Below, piece by piece: positions 63,285-64,000 of a DNA stretch of 64,000 nt; position 1 is the stretch's first letter; each line of letters begins with the position of its first letter. The notes beneath the pieces were generated by a model. It saw only the letters and a program-made list of their open reading frames with translations, made no database searches and was not told the origin of the DNA. Made by a program: the position numbers and the translations under genes. The stretch lies in assembly GCF_021117295.1 (NCBI RefSeq), contig NZ_CP088247.1, forward strand, positions 854,501 through 918,500, given 5' to 3'. This DNA is from Methylorubrum sp. B1-46 (GTDB taxonomy: Bacteria > Pseudomonadota > Alphaproteobacteria > Rhizobiales > Beijerinckiaceae).

Positions 63285-64000
63285 CTATGCCGTCGCCAGC
63301 GCTCCTTCGATTGCCCGCGCGACGGCAAGCGCACGCCCGTCGTCGCCGAAGCGGGCGATCACCTGCACGCCGAGCGGCAGGCCGTCGCCCGGCACCGGCA
63401 CGTGGACGCAGGGCACGCCCATCAGCGTCCAGAGACGGTTGAAGCGCGCATCCCCCGTCGAGCCGAGCCCGTGCGGGGCACGGCCGATGCTGGACACCGT
63501 GAGGATCGCGTCGACATCCGAGAACAGCTCCTTCAGCAGACGGCGCGCCTGGTGCGCCTCGCGGCGGGCGGCGTCGTAGTCGGCCGCGCTGAGATCCTGC
63601 GCCCGGTCGAGCTGGCCGCGCAGGACCGGCGGCAGGGCGTCGCGGTGCTCGGCATATTCCCAGGCGAGCGCTTGGCGCGCCTCGAAATCCTGCACGGTCG
63701 GGTGCGCGGCCCAGGCCCGCGCGAAGGGCTCCGGCAGGACGAGATCGCGCACCGACGCCCCGGCCCGCTCGGCGGCGCGGGCGGTCCGCTCGAGGGCTGC
63801 GAGGGCGTCGGCGTCGGGGCTGCCGGCGAAATCTTGGAGGCACAGGGCGAGGCGCGGGCGCTCCGTTGCCGCCGTCTCGATGCCTGGCCGGTCCGCGATC
63901 AGGGCCAGCGCATGGGCGATGTCGGCGACCGACGCGCCGAACAGGCCCACCGTATCGAGCGCCCAGGAGAAGGTTTTGACGCCCACCGTCGGCAGCAGCC
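63285..64000 (-). CDS. Amidase-family protein (5' part missing)
   Basis: The visible C-terminal 238 residues fit the amidase signature family. LLPTVGVKTFSWALDTVGLFGASVADIAHAL is the region after the catalytic serines, and the last part has LWTLMGVPCVHVPVPGDGLPLGVQVIARFGDDG, a family ending. The catalytic Ser-Ser-Lys part lies beyond the right edge, so activity cannot be judged. The frame is open at position 64000. The gene is on the same strand as, and upstream of, the autotransporter gene. Confidence 0.8.
   Translation of the reverse strand, partial: LLPTVGVKTFSWALDTVGLFGASVADIAHALALIADRPGIETAATERPRLALCLQDFAGSPDADALAALERTARAAERAGASVRDLVLPEPFARAWAAHPTVQDFEARQALAWEYAEHRDALPPVLRGQLDRAQDLSAADYDAARREAHQARRLLKELFSDVDAILTVSSIGRAPHGLGSTGDARFNRLWTLMGVPCVHVPVPGDGLPLGVQVIARFGDDGRALAVARAIEGALATA

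Overview
This 64 kb window is a stretch of bacterial chromosome with very high GC and almost no spacer DNA. The gene content points to an alphaproteobacterium of the Hyphomicrobiales, most like Methylobacterium/Methylorubrum. The evidence is a plant-type glutamate-cysteine ligase, a MatB-type malonyl-CoA synthetase, DUF1489 and DUF1289 proteins, HWE-family histidine kinases, a CheZ of the alphaproteobacterial kind, and intergenic palindromes of the rhizobial type. The species assignment is inference. I saw no rRNA, tRNA, CRISPR array, prophage or insertion sequence, and no long run of unusual base composition. It reads as core or near-core chromosome with some secreted and sensory accessory genes.

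Left part (1-16.2 kb). The glycine cleavage genes gcvT and gcvH lie on the minus strand behind a tandem glycine riboswitch. bioF, an NlpC/P60 hydrolase, a short-chain dehydrogenase and an MgtC-type membrane protein follow. A seven-gene plus-strand operon then runs MoxR ATPase, DUF58, DUF4381, two von Willebrand A proteins, a TPR protein and a BatD-like protein. This is the Bat/MoxR layout also used by the methanol oxidation mxa cluster, but no methanol dehydrogenase gene is present. A palindromic repeat sits in frame at the 5' end of the BatD gene. A DMT exporter, a glycine-zipper protein and a degenerate CYTH-domain protein complete the block.

Centre (16.2-41 kb). Here lie msrB, a YihY-family membrane protein, a blue-light (LOV) HWE kinase, matB, a collagen-like secreted protein, an HI0933-type flavoprotein, a TerC-family protein, a DJ-1/PfpI protein, a cold shock gene, an orphan cheZ and an MFS transporter. 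A complete MCE lipid-transport operon follows (STAS-MlaE, MlaF, MlaD, PqiC-like lipoprotein). After it come a CysQ-like phosphatase, a DUF6101-like protein, and ubiA with a small ribosome-modulation-factor-like gene behind it.

Right part (41-64 kb). rsmE, an asparaginase, gshA, a Gly/Tyr-rich secreted protein, tusA, a Nudix hydrolase, DUF3775, a secreted phospholipase A2-like protein, and a retropepsin-like protease with DUF1289 come first. The cobalamin genes cobS and cobT are divergent. A PleC/DivJ-like kinase, an iorA/iorB molybdenum hydroxylase pair, a 1256-residue PAS/GAF HWE kinase, a PAP2-phosphatase autotransporter and a truncated amidase complete the window.

The most noteworthy items are the catalytically dead CYTH protein with its acidic tail, the PAP2-phosphatase autotransporter, the repeat-remodelled start of batD, the collagen-like protein beside a cluster of DnaA-box-like motifs, the RMF-like gene behind ubiA, and the orphan CheZ with an acidic linker. 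I did not find one convincing, entirely new multi-gene system.
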